Below, in pieces: positions 17,444 to 25,756 of a DNA stretch of 64,000 nt. The notes under the pieces are model-generated. The model saw only the letters and a program-made list of their open reading frames with translations. It did not search any database and had not been told where the DNA came from. A program made the position numbers and the translations under genes. Origin of the DNA: CAVXZE01 sp963766175 (GTDB taxonomy: Bacteria; Myxococcota_A; UBA9160; UBA6930); contig CAVXZE010000010.1 of assembly GCA_963766175.1 (NCBI GenBank), forward strand, positions 1-64,000, given 5' to 3'. The stretch's first letter is position 1, and the number at the start of each line of letters is the position of its first letter.

Positions 17444-18442
17444 ATGAAGGCAGCTGTGTTCCACGGACCGAGAGACATCCGCTTCGAAGAGGTAGCGAAG
17501 CCGACGCTCGAGGAAGGCGAGGTGCTGGTGCGAGTGCGGGGCTGCGGGATCTGCGGCTCGGATCTTCACACCTATCGCCACGGGATGTTCGAGGAGTTCC
17601 TGGGTCTTCCGGTGGAGGGGGGCTGCATCCTGGGCCACGAATTCAGCGGTGAGGTGGCTGAAATCTGTGGAGACGTAGGCGGGTTCGAAGTGGGAGACCG
17701 GGTCGTCACGGTGAGCAGGGGCGCCAATGCCGAATACGTCAAGATCAGCCCCCCGGAGACAGAGATTCTGATGCGCTTCGATGAGTCGGTCAGCTTCGTC
17801 GAGGCCGCGACCACGGAGCCGCTGGGGACTTCCCTCCACGCGGTGAATCTCGCCGATCCCAGGGATGGGGAGATCCACGTCATCATGGGCGCGGGAATCA
17901 TCGGCCTGGGTGTATTGCAGTGTCTCGAGTCCCAGTCGTTGGCAAGGACCGTCGTGGTGGACCTCTCGGACAAGCGGCTGGCGATGGCGTCCAAGCTCGG
18001 AGCGGACCTGACCATCAACGCCTCGAAGATCGATCTGGTGCTGACGATGATGGGCTCCGGACTCCTCGGCCTGGACGTCCCGCTGGTTGGAAACGTGGAT
18101 GCGGTCTACGACTGCGCCGGCGTCACCAAGAGCTTCGAAGGGACCAGCGTCCTGGCGCAGGCGCTATCCATCGTCAAGGAAGACGGCAAGGTCATCATCG
18201 TCGCCGTATTCGAGAAGCAGCCGGAGATCGAGTGGAACCTGGTGGTTCGCAAGGGCATCCGGCTGTTCGGCTCGTGGGCCTGGAGCCCGGAAGAGCTGGC
18301 TCAGGCTTCACGACTGATCGGCTCGGGGAAGATCGATCGCAAGCCCCTCGTCAGCCACACTTTCTCCCTGGAAGACGCCAGTAAGGCCTACGAGACCCAG
18401 CTACAGGAAGAGGAAGCCATCAAGGTGGTGTTGACTCCATAG
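17444..18442 (+). CDS. Zinc-type alcohol dehydrogenase (MDR family)
   Basis: 332-residue medium-chain dehydrogenase. The catalytic zinc site is visible as GCGICGSDLHTYRHG and GHEFSGEV; the coenzyme fold has VIMGAGIIGLGVLQ, and DLSDKRL ends with the acidic residue typical of NAD use. The four-cysteine structural zinc loop of classical ADHs is absent: the chain passes from VVTVSRGANAEYV directly to the barrel, so it resembles short sorbitol or threonine dehydrogenase-like forms. A ribosome-binding site (GGAGAGGAG) precedes the ATG. Only 18 bp separate it from hyuA, so it is cotranscribed. In context it could oxidise the secondary alcohol made by the molybdoenzyme to the ketone carboxylated by HyuAB (hypothesis). 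Confidence 0.9.
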   Translation: MKAAVFHGPRDIRFEEVAKPTLEEGEVLVRVRGCGICGSDLHTYRHGMFEEFLGLPVEGGCILGHEFSGEVAEICGDVGGFEVGDRVVTVSRGANAEYVKISPPETEILMRFDESVSFVEAATTEPLGTSLHAVNLADPRDGEIHVIMGAGIIGLGVLQCLESQSLARTVVVDLSDKRLAMASKLGADLTINASKIDLVLTMMGSGLLGLDVPLVGNVDAVYDCAGVTKSFEGTSVLAQALSIVKEDGKVIIVAVFEKQPEIEWNLVVRKGIRLFGSWAWSPEELAQASRLIGSGKIDRKPLVSHTFSLEDASKAYETQLQEEEAIKVVLTP

Positions 18443-18523
18443 GCGACCATCACCTGACCAAGCGAAGTCGATGAGTTCGGGCAGTGCCCAGCGCGCCATC
18501 GCAATCCGAAGCAGAGGAGTCCC

Positions 18524-19330
18524 ATGCCTCATCTGATCTACGAGAAGCGGAACGGAATCGCCTATCTCACCATGAACCGGCCCGAGAAGCGCAACGCGCT
18601 CACCCCGGAGATGGTGATCCAGCTCGCCGAGGCGTGGACGGACTTCCGCGACGACAGCGAGGCCCGGGTGGCGATCCTGACCGGCGCCGGGGATCGCGCC
18701 TTCTGCGCCGGTGCGGACCTGGCGCGACTGATCCCGCTCATGACGGGCGCGCGCCAGCCCGACGACGACTGGGACGAGCAGCTGCTCGCCGCCCCTTCGA
18801 TCGTACAGGCGGCGCTCCTCCGCGACTTCGAAATGTACAAGCCGGTGATCGCTGCCATCAACGGCTTTGCGCTGGCGGGGGGGACGGAGATCATCCAGGT
18901 GACCGACCTACGGCTGGCGGTGCCCCACGCGGAGTTGGGCCTCTCGGAGGTCATGCGGGGCCTCTTCCCGGCCGGCGGATCGACCGTCCGCCTGGCGCGT
19001 CAGATTCCGCACTGCAAGGCGATGGAAATCCTGCTCACGGGCAGGCCGATGGCGGCGGCGGAGGCCTACCGGATCGGCCTGATCAACGAGATCGTGGCGC
19101 CGGATCGACTACTCCCGCGCGCCGAGGAGCTGGCGCGGCTGATCGCCGAGAACGGGCCGCTCGCTGTGCAGTGCTGCAAGGAGAGTGTTCTGCGCACCAG
19201 CGGCCTTCCGCTGAAAGAAGCGTTCCAGATCGAGAACGAGTACACGGTTCGTGTCTTCTCCTCCGAGGATGCCATCGAGGGGCCGCGCGCCTTCGTCGAG
19301 AAGCGCAAGCCCGTGTTCAAGGCTCGCTGA
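18524..19330 (+). CDS. Enoyl-CoA hydratase/isomerase (crotonase family)
   Basis: 268-residue crotonase-fold enzyme. It begins HLIYEKRNGIAYLTMNRPEK, the usual first strands; GDRAFCAGADL is the first oxyanion-hole segment; AAINGFALAGGTEI is the second oxyanion-hole block. The catalytic region LSEVMRGLFPAGGST has the first glutamate-type position (SEV), while the second falls in a glycine-rich stretch, so hydratase, isomerase or hydrolase activity are all possible. AGAGGAG precedes the ATG. The gene lies 81 bp after the alcohol dehydrogenase and 22 bp before the thiolase-like gene, which fits a beta-oxidation-type step on a CoA ester. Confidence 0.92.
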   Translation: MPHLIYEKRNGIAYLTMNRPEKRNALTPEMVIQLAEAWTDFRDDSEARVAILTGAGDRAFCAGADLARLIPLMTGARQPDDDWDEQLLAAPSIVQAALLRDFEMYKPVIAAINGFALAGGTEIIQVTDLRLAVPHAELGLSEVMRGLFPAGGSTVRLARQIPHCKAMEILLTGRPMAAAEAYRIGLINEIVAPDRLLPRAEELARLIAENGPLAVQCCKESVLRTSGLPLKEAFQIENEYTVRVFSSEDAIEGPRAFVEKRKPVFKAR

Positions 19331-19352
19331 GCCCGTTTGCCGAGGATCGAAG

Positions 19353-20873
19353 ATGCAGACCAGGAGAGTCCCGGTGATCGTCGGCGTCGCGCAGCTGCGG
19401 CGGCGCCCCAAGCTGGACGGTCCGTTCGAGCCGATCGAGCCGGTGAAGCTGATGGAGGACGTGGCCAGGCGCGCGTCGGCCGACGCGGGAGACCCGGCTC
19501 TGTACGAGAAGGCCGACTACCTCGGCACGATCCCGCCGCTCGCCTGGCCCTACGAAGACACGCCCGCGCGGCTCGCCGAGGTGCTGGAGGTGGACCCGGT
19601 GATGCGCCACGAGCCCAAGCCGGGCGGCAACGCGCCCACCGAGCTCGTAAACCACGCTGCCACCGCAATCGCCCGTGGGGAGGCGCGTGTGGCGATTCTC
19701 GTCGGGGCCGAGGCGCTTCACGCTCGTCAGCGGGCCGCGCGGGAGGAAATCTCTCTCGATCACTGGTCCCCGTGGCCTGATATCCCGATCGACGTGGTGC
19801 GGCGCGGGCAGCCGCCTATGACGTCGCCCCTCGAGTCCCGCCACGGGATTGCGCTGCCCACCGATATCTTCCCGATCTTCGAGAACGCGATCCGCGCGCG
19901 CGCCGGGCGCTCGATCGAGGAGCACCAGGCAGTCCTCGGTCGCTTGATGGCGCGTTTCTCGGCGATGGCGGCGACGAATCCCTACGCGTGGTTTCCCGTC
20001 GAGCGCAGCCCCGAGGAGTTCACGACGGTGAGCGCTTCGAATCGGTGGATCTGCTTCCCCTACCCGAAGCTGATGAACGCGATCATCGCGGTCGACATGG
20101 CTGCCGCACTCGTCCTGATGAGCGATGCGGAGGCCGAGCGCCGCGGGATTCCCGTGAGCCGGCGCGTGACCTTTCTGGCGGGAGCCGATGCCGTCGATCC
20201 CTGGACGCTGACCGAGCGGCGGCAGTTCAGCCGGAGTGCGGGCTGTACGGCGGCCGCGCGGGCGGCGTTGGACCACGCCGGACTCGAGGTCGCCGACGTG
20301 GATCTCTTCGACCTGTATAGCTGTTTCCCCAGCGCCGTAGGGCTGGCGATGGATGCCCTCGGCCTCGCGAGCGACGATCCACGCCCGCTCACCGTGACAG
20401 GCGGGCTCCCTTGCGCGGGCGGACCGGGGAACAGCTACTGCATGCACTCGATCGCGGCGATGGTCGACCGTCTGCGCGAGGGCGTGGGTAGTGTCGGCTA
20501 CGTGTCCGGGCTGGGGATGAGCGCCGCCAAACACGCCGTCAACATCTTCTCGACCGACCCGGCGCGAATCGCGGCGGCGGATGGTGAGACGCCACGCATC
20601 GAGCTTCCGGCCGAGGAGCGATCCGGCCCGGAGATCGCCGACGCACCGGAGGGGCCGGGGACGATCGAGACCTACACGGTGGCGTTCGATCGCGAGAACC
20701 ATCCCCAGACCAGCCGGCTCATCGTCCGGCTCGACGATGGTAGACGTACGGTCGCCCACGGCGAGCAGACTCCGGCGGCCTTCGCGCGGCTGATCGAGAG
20801 CGAGGGGGTCGGCCTCTGCGGCCTGGTCACGCCGGGGCACGGCGGAGAGCCGAACCGCTTCAGGCTCGAATGA
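19353..20873 (+). CDS. Thiolase-like acetyl-CoA acetyltransferase with C-terminal extension
   Basis: 506-residue thiolase-superfamily protein. The N-terminal thiolase fold starts VPVIVGVAQLRRRP; EARVAILVGAEAL matches the nucleophile-loop helix region, but no clear active-site Cys is seen where canonical thiolases have it; DLFDLYSCFPSAV and GGLPCAGGPGNSYCMHS correspond to the C-terminal catalytic segments, with Cys in both. From about residue 400 an extra domain (TYTVAFDRENHPQTSRLIV) resembles the OB-like tail of SCP-x/non-canonical thiolases. The ATG giving MQTRRVPVIV is chosen because family similarity begins there. It would finish the plus-strand catabolic run by cleaving or acting on a beta-keto-acyl-CoA; true activity is uncertain. 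Confidence 0.82.
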   Translation: MQTRRVPVIVGVAQLRRRPKLDGPFEPIEPVKLMEDVARRASADAGDPALYEKADYLGTIPPLAWPYEDTPARLAEVLEVDPVMRHEPKPGGNAPTELVNHAATAIARGEARVAILVGAEALHARQRAAREEISLDHWSPWPDIPIDVVRRGQPPMTSPLESRHGIALPTDIFPIFENAIRARAGRSIEEHQAVLGRLMARFSAMAATNPYAWFPVERSPEEFTTVSASNRWICFPYPKLMNAIIAVDMAAALVLMSDAEAERRGIPVSRRVTFLAGADAVDPWTLTERRQFSRSAGCTAAARAALDHAGLEVADVDLFDLYSCFPSAVGLAMDALGLASDDPRPLTVTGGLPCAGGPGNSYCMHSIAAMVDRLREGVGSVGYVSGLGMSAAKHAVNIFSTDPARIAAADGETPRIELPAEERSGPEIADAPEGPGTIETYTVAFDRENHPQTSRLIVRLDDGRRTVAHGEQTPAAFARLIESEGVGLCGLVTPGHGGEPNRFRLE

Positions 20874-20892
20874 ACCCTCGCGTTCTTCCCGC

Positions 20893-21132
20893 TCAGCGGG
20901 CCGCGCCGCCCCAGTGGACGCCGATCACCGTCGCCGGGTCCATCACGTTTGGCTCTTCGTCGGCCCGCGCCTCGAACGCCGTGTCGTCCACGGGGTCGAG
21001 ACCCGTCAGCCGTCTGAAATCGTCAGCAAAATAGCGGGTGGTCAAGTATAGTCGCACCTCTGGGAGGAAACGAGAAATGAAGCTATTGCCCCTGTCGGCC
21101 GAGCCGTTTACCGCTCCGACGGGCCGCGACAT
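20893..21132 (-). pseudogene. Possible C-terminal remnant of an unrecognised gene
   Basis: A 79-codon minus-strand frame whose last ~50 residues read like the end of a real protein (RYFADDFRRLTGLDP, then DPATVIGVHWGGAAR), but whose N-terminal part overlaps the start of the plus-strand flavoprotein at 21,077 and looks random. No family is recognised with confidence. It may be the leftover end of a deleted gene or a chance open frame. Confidence 0.2.
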
Positions 21133-21640
21133 GTTGCCGTCCGAACGGCGGGAGTTCGTGCGGACCCATCGGACCTGTATCTACGGGTATTCGCGACGGG
21201 CCGACGGGCCGGCCATGTCGGTGGTCTACTACATTCCGACCGATACGGACGAGCTGCTCATCTCGACGATGCGCGGTCGAGCGAAGGCGAAGGTTGCAGG
21301 GCGCGACGAGAAGGTCGGTCTCTGTATCCTCGACGAGCGCTGGCCGTTCGCCTTCCTGCAGGTCTATTGCGATGCACGACTGGACGACGATCCCAAGCTC
21401 GTCGTAGACGTGATGATGGCGATAGGCGGTCGCATGTCGGGGACGCCGCTGGACGAAAAGGCTCGTCCCGTGGTGGAGGCGATGGCGAAGCAGGAGGATC
21501 GGGTCGTGATACGCTGTCGGCCCTACCAGACCTTTGCCCAGCCACCGCGGCATCTTCACAGCAACGACCAGGAGAAAAAGATCACCCACTGGATCTCGGC
21601 GAGCATGCGCTGGGACGCGGAGGACGAAGGGCCCGCCTGA
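21077..21640 (+). CDS. Pyridoxamine 5'-phosphate oxidase-like (FMN/F420 split-barrel) protein
   Basis: 187-residue split-barrel protein of the PNPOx-like superfamily, whose members bind FMN, F420 or heme and reduce small substrates. The pattern is typical: an N-terminal helix, AMSVVYYIPTDTDELLISTM, then GRAKAKVAGRDEKVGLCILD with the cofactor-phosphate contact region, and a final HWISASMRW. The ATG at 21077 follows GGGAGGAAA, which fixes the start inside a longer frame. Neighbours give no clear pathway: it stands alone after the catabolic run and is convergent with the repeat protein at 21,683. Exact substrate and cofactor are not determined. Confidence 0.75.
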   Translation: MKLLPLSAEPFTAPTGRDMLPSERREFVRTHRTCIYGYSRRADGPAMSVVYYIPTDTDELLISTMRGRAKAKVAGRDEKVGLCILDERWPFAFLQVYCDARLDDDPKLVVDVMMAIGGRMSGTPLDEKARPVVEAMAKQEDRVVIRCRPYQTFAQPPRHLHSNDQEKKITHWISASMRWDAEDEGPA

Positions 21641-21682
21641 ATCGCTTCCCGACCGAGGGCTTGCCCGCTGGCAAGTTGCAGA

Positions 21683-22234
21683 TCAGTTCTTCGGAAAATT
21701 GAAGAATGGAAACATCGGCAGAAAGCCATTTTCGGCGAGGTTCAGAAAGCCGATCTGGACACCCGTGAGCTTCCTGGTGACGTTGATGAAACCCAGTTGA
21801 ACCGAGGAGCGATCGGAGACGTTCAATCCGCCCAGATCTACCATGGTGTATCCATCGGTGACGTTCACGAAACCGAAGTTGGCTCCGCTCTCCAGGGTAT
21901 TGATTCGATTCACGAAGGCCGCATTCAAGCCGGTGTCCCTGCCACTATGGACATTGATGAGGCCAGTGGCGCAACCGGACATGTCGCCGTTGAGCTTGCC
22001 CATCCCGAGCACCGCGCTGAGGCCCGACAGATTTCTGGTCTCGCTCAGGGAAAGGAAGCCCAGATCGACGCCGCGCACACTCTGGTTCTGGCCGTGAAAC
22101 AGCGTGAATCGAATCCCGCTCACGTTGGGATCGTCCGGGGCCCGTAGATTCGGCGCGGCAAACTGGAATGGAGTCTCGGCAAGGGCCGCCTTCGAGAATA
22201 CGAGGAGGATAAAGGCCAGGATGATTCGCTTCAT
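21683..22234 (-). CDS. Secreted repeat protein, LA_2272/VC2662-like
   Basis: 183-residue protein with a clear Sec signal peptide (MKRIILAFILLVFSKAALA, cleavage after ALA). The mature part consists of about six short repeats of the form G-x-x-x-G-F-[IL]-N-V-[TS], for example GANFGFVNVTDG, SVQLGFINVTRKL and GVQIGFLNLAENG, ending in PMFPFFNF. This repeat and ending match surface repeat proteins known as the LA_2272 or VC2662 family, probably a small beta-solenoid in the periplasm or outer membrane. Function is not known. The start lies 7 bp beyond the stop of the upstream amidohydrolase on the same strand, so it may be cotranscribed with it. Confidence 0.7.
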   Translation of the reverse strand: MKRIILAFILLVFSKAALAETPFQFAAPNLRAPDDPNVSGIRFTLFHGQNQSVRGVDLGFLSLSETRNLSGLSAVLGMGKLNGDMSGCATGLINVHSGRDTGLNAAFVNRINTLESGANFGFVNVTDGYTMVDLGGLNVSDRSSVQLGFINVTRKLTGVQIGFLNLAENGFLPMFPFFNFPKN

Positions 22235-22241
22235 GGTTCTC

Positions 22242-23663
22242 CTAATACCTGTCTGCCAGCGTCAGGCGGTGCTGGAAGGTCTTCCGCCTTCTCACTTCCT
22301 TGGAGGCCTGGGTGCTGACTTCCTCGGATACCTGCTGAATCGATTCGAGCAACTCGCCTTCCGCGATCGTGGTGATTCTTCCGTCCTCGTAGACCACCTG
22401 GCCATCGATGACGGAAATGGCCACCTCGTCTCCACGGGCGGATAGTACCAGGTTCGGCACGATGTTCCTGACCGGATCTCGAAGCACGGGCATCATGCTG
22501 GGCTTCCGCAGATCCACCAGGATGAGATCCGCCTTCTTGCCCTGCTCCAGGGAGCCGATCTCCTGGTCGAGTCCGATGGCCTCGGCGCCCTCGATGGTCG
22601 CCATCCGGAGCACCTTCCAGGTGGGCATCTTCGTCGGGTCCTGGTTCTTCATGTTGAGGGCGAGCGAGGCCAGCTTCATCTCGCTGAACAGGTTGGTGCC
22701 GTTGTTGGAGCTGGTCTCATCGGTTCCGAGGCACACCTTTCCGCCGGCTCGCGAGAAGACGTCAGCCGGGGGCACGATACCGTCGCAGATGATCAGGCTC
22801 GACGGACAGAACGCCATCGATGCCCCGGAAGCGGCGATCCGCTCCACCTCATCATCGGTGCATTTCACCATGTGCACCGCGATCAACTGCTCATCCAGAT
22901 AGCCGATGCTCTCGAGAAACTCGACCGGCCGCACGCCGTACCGGTTCTTCATCTGGAGGATTTCCCGGTCGCCCTGGCCGATGTGCATGTGGATCTTGAG
23001 GCCGTGCTTCCCTGCCGCCACCTTGATCTTCTCGAACAGCTCCCTGCTGCAATAGTCGGCGCCCTGGGGGCCGATCATCACGGTGATCCGTTCGTTGGCG
23101 GCCCCGTTCCAGCGCTCGACCAGCTCGAGATTCTCCTCGAGCCTGGAGTCGCCGATGGATGGGTCGAAGGGGTAGAGTTCGCCCTCTGCGAGCACGCTCT
23201 CGACCGGTGGTACTTCGCTGATCAGAGTGCAGACCCTGGCTCGGATCCCGAGCTTCTCGTAGAAGGGCAGCGCAATCGGCATGCCCGGACCGTAGTCGCC
23301 CAGCGTCGTCGTCCCCGCGCGGATGGCCTCGATGGCGGAGAGCTGCGCGCCCGCCAGCACCGCCGCAGGGGTGAGCTGCTCGAAGAAGGGATCGACACCT
23401 TCGTGCCAGGTGGGAGCATCCTGCCCGAGGCCTCTCAGGATCGCGATCACGGTGTGCAGGTGACCGTCGATCAAGCCGGGAAGGATCGCCTTCATGGAGG
23501 CGTCGATGGTCCGTTTCGCCTGATACTTCGCCTCGAGCTCCGACGAGGGACCGACGGCAACGATGCGATTTCCGTCGATGGCCACGGCTCCGTTCTCGAT
23601 GTAGCCCACGCCATCGCCGGCCATGCTGAACAGATCGCCGTGCGTCAACAGGAGATCGATCAT
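22242..23663 (-). CDS. Amidohydrolase of the cytosine deaminase / TRZ-ATZ family
   Basis: 473-residue metal-dependent hydrolase. The composite beta-sandwich strands at both ends flank a TIM barrel. Metal ligands are visible: GLIDGHLHT (HxH), KIHMHIGQGD, the His in AVHMVKC, and the Asp in CLGTDETSSNN. This set matches the aminohydrolase branch (atrazine chlorohydrolase, guanine and S-adenosylhomocysteine deaminases) that acts on amine or amidine carbons. GlcD, IorB, IorA and an FrhB-like gene lie upstream on the same strand with short gaps (27 bp to GlcD), suggesting one catabolic operon. Substrate unknown, perhaps a nitrogenous ring compound. Confidence 0.88.
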   Translation of the reverse strand: MIDLLLTHGDLFSMAGDGVGYIENGAVAIDGNRIVAVGPSSELEAKYQAKRTIDASMKAILPGLIDGHLHTVIAILRGLGQDAPTWHEGVDPFFEQLTPAAVLAGAQLSAIEAIRAGTTTLGDYGPGMPIALPFYEKLGIRARVCTLISEVPPVESVLAEGELYPFDPSIGDSRLEENLELVERWNGAANERITVMIGPQGADYCSRELFEKIKVAAGKHGLKIHMHIGQGDREILQMKNRYGVRPVEFLESIGYLDEQLIAVHMVKCTDDEVERIAASGASMAFCPSSLIICDGIVPPADVFSRAGGKVCLGTDETSSNNGTNLFSEMKLASLALNMKNQDPTKMPTWKVLRMATIEGAEAIGLDQEIGSLEQGKKADLILVDLRKPSMMPVLRDPVRNIVPNLVLSARGDEVAISVIDGQVVYEDGRITTIAEGELLESIQQVSEEVSTQASKEVRRRKTFQHRLTLADRY

Positions 23664-23690
23664 CTGCGTTACCAGGTGGAAGAGGATCGT

Positions 23691-25064
23691 CTAGTCGTAC
23701 AGAGAGCCGGGGTTCAGGATGCCCTTGGGATCGAAGGCGTGCTTGATGCGTTTCAGCAGCGCGATCTTGGTGGGATCCTCCAGCTCGAGGAAGTAGTCCT
23801 TCTTTGCGGCTCCGACGCCGTGCTCGGCCGAGATCTCACCGCCGGCAGCCAGGCCCGCCGCCAGCAGCTCCCTGACGATCGTGGAACGCAGCTCGGGATC
23901 GGGCTGGAACACGCCGAGGTGCAGATTTCCGTCGCCCGCGTGGCCGCAGCCGGTGATCAGTGTGGAGTGTTTCTCCGCGATTGCCCGCGCCTTCTCCATG
24001 TACTGGGTGATCTCGGCGCGGGGGACCACCACGTCGATGATGTCGTTGAGGCCGATCTCCTTTCCCACCCAGAAGGTTTTCTCCCTGCCTTCGATGAGCT
24101 TGCCGGATGCGGCGGGCGGCATCACGAAGACCTCCAGAGCGCCCAGATCCAGGCAGAGCTGTCCCAGGTCCTCGGTGTCCTCGTCGACCCGTTCGGCGGT
24201 GCGTCCCTCTACGATCATCAGGAGGTAGGCCAGCGCCTGCTCCTGGACCTCCGCGGCGATCCCCAGCTCGATGCCCTGGTGCCGGAGGATCCCCGCCATG
24301 GTGAGCTTGTCGATGTACTCGACCATCAGCGGGCCGATACCCGTCGCGACCAGCTTGGGTACGGCGTGGGTGACCTTGTCGATCGCCGCAAAGGCGACCA
24401 GCAGGGTGGACCGGTGCTGGGGGCGGGGCAACAGCTTGAGAATGATCCTGGTGACGATGGCCAGCGTACCCTCGGAGCCGATCAGGAGCTGTGTCAGGTC
24501 GTAACCGCTCGAGGTCTTGACCAGCTTGCCGCCGGTCTGGATGACTTGACCATCGGCCAGCACCGCTTCGAGCCCCAGGACCTGGTGTCGGGTCACTCCG
24601 TACTTGACCGCGCGCATGCCGCCGGCATTGGTGGCGATGTTGCCTCCCAAGGTGGCGCTGCTCTCGCCGGGGAAGATCGGATAGATGAGTCCCTGCTCGC
24701 GAGTGGCCTCGTCGAGCTCGGCGAGGGTCACGCCGGGCTCCACCACCGCCACGTGGTTCTCGGTATCGATCTCCAAGATTCGATTCATGCGCTCGAAGGA
24801 GATCAGGATGCCTCCACGGCTGGGTACGCAGGCCCCCGAGAGACCGGTGCCGTTGCCCCTGGCGGTGACCGGGATGCCAGCCTCGTTGGCCAGGCGCAGC
24901 ACCCGCGAGACCTGCTCCGTGGTGGACGGCCTCACTACCACCTCGGGGTCGTGGGGGTCTACCGTAAGTGCCTCGTCGTGCGTGTACTCTTCGCCGATCG
25001 CATCGCCGGTCAGCACCTGCTCCGGGGTCACGATGTCGGCGAGAAGATCGACCAGGTTGTCCAT
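23691..25064 (-). CDS. FAD-linked oxidase, GlcD/D-lactate dehydrogenase family
   Basis: 457-residue VAO/PCMH flavoprotein. Features in order: PEVVVRPSTTEQVSRVL and VTARGNGTGLSGACVP of the PP-loop and FAD-binding domain; PGESSATLGGNIATNAGGMR; GYDLTQLLIGSEGTLAIVT; and the C-terminal oxidase cap with TGCGHAGDGNLHLG and AEHGVG, the active-site histidines. Such enzymes oxidise 2-hydroxyacids to 2-oxoacids. That matches its position directly downstream of IorBA, which decarboxylates 2-oxoacids to acyl-CoA: a 2-hydroxyacid to acyl-CoA route is plausible (inference). CAGGAGA precedes the ATG. No separate GlcE or GlcF gene is adjacent, so the electron acceptor may be an ETF or the FrhB-like protein. 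Confidence 0.92.
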   Translation of the reverse strand: MDNLVDLLADIVTPEQVLTGDAIGEEYTHDEALTVDPHDPEVVVRPSTTEQVSRVLRLANEAGIPVTARGNGTGLSGACVPSRGGILISFERMNRILEIDTENHVAVVEPGVTLAELDEATREQGLIYPIFPGESSATLGGNIATNAGGMRAVKYGVTRHQVLGLEAVLADGQVIQTGGKLVKTSSGYDLTQLLIGSEGTLAIVTRIILKLLPRPQHRSTLLVAFAAIDKVTHAVPKLVATGIGPLMVEYIDKLTMAGILRHQGIELGIAAEVQEQALAYLLMIVEGRTAERVDEDTEDLGQLCLDLGALEVFVMPPAASGKLIEGREKTFWVGKEIGLNDIIDVVVPRAEITQYMEKARAIAEKHSTLITGCGHAGDGNLHLGVFQPDPELRSTIVRELLAAGLAAGGEISAEHGVGAAKKDYFLELEDPTKIALLKRIKHAFDPKGILNPGSLYD

Positions 25065-25127
25065 CGGAGTCTCCTGAACGGTCCGGTACCGGGCGAGGGG
25101 ACGGCCGGCATCAGCGATTCGATTGAG

Positions 25128-25754
25128 TCAGCTCGCGACTCCCTGCCTGGCACTCGCTTCCTCCAGACCTCTGCGGGCGGCTTGCAGATTCATCTCGAGC
25201 TTGTCGCTCGGCATGCTGTCGCGTAGGGCAGCCTCGAGTTCCTCGGGCCCGAGAGGCAGCGCCTGGCTCCCGACCAGCGCACCGGTCATGATGATGTTGG
25301 TGAGGATGGCGGCACCCATCTCGAGGGCGATCTCGGTCGCATTGATCACCCAGGCCGCACTGGACAGCTCTTCCAGTGTTCTCGCGATCTCCTGGGTGCC
25401 GGGGTATTCGGCAGCCCCCGTGGTCACGGCCATGGTGTAGACCGGCCTCGAGTTGGCGATCACGATCACCCCCGGATGACCATACTGCGCCAGCACCCGC
25501 ATCGTCTCCACCGGCTCCAACCCCAGGATGACGTCAGCCTGGCCCTCGGGAATCAGGGGCCCGTACTGCTCCTGCCGCGAGATCCGGATGTGGCTCATCA
25601 CCGCCCCGCCCCGCTGAGAGGCGCCGTAGGTCTCGCCGATGGTTACGTGAAGGCCTTTCTTGACCAGGGCCTGGCCGATCAACTGCGAGATGAGCACGTT
25701 CCCCTGGCCACCGACCCCTGTGACGATGACGTTCAGCGGATCCTTTTCCGTCAT
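25128..25754 (-). CDS. iorB: Indolepyruvate:ferredoxin oxidoreductase beta subunit
   Basis: 208-residue gamma-type domain of 2-oxoacid:ferredoxin oxidoreductases. It opens NVIVTGVGGQGNVLISQLIG, the family glycine motif, followed by GETYGASQRGGAV, typical of IorB. The open frame runs far upstream, but the ATG at 25754 lies 2 bp after the iorA stop codon and gives the standard N-terminus, so that start is chosen. With IorA it converts an aryl (or other) 2-oxoacid, CoA and ferredoxin to acyl-CoA, CO2 and reduced ferredoxin in the cytoplasm. Oxygen-sensitive enzyme, so an anaerobic or microaerobic lifestyle is implied. Confidence 0.93.
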   Translation of the reverse strand: MTEKDPLNVIVTGVGGQGNVLISQLIGQALVKKGLHVTIGETYGASQRGGAVMSHIRISRQEQYGPLIPEGQADVILGLEPVETMRVLAQYGHPGVIVIANSRPVYTMAVTTGAAEYPGTQEIARTLEELSSAAWVINATEIALEMGAAILTNIIMTGALVGSQALPLGPEELEAALRDSMPSDKLEMNLQAARRGLEEASARQGVAS

Positions 25755-25756
25755 GG

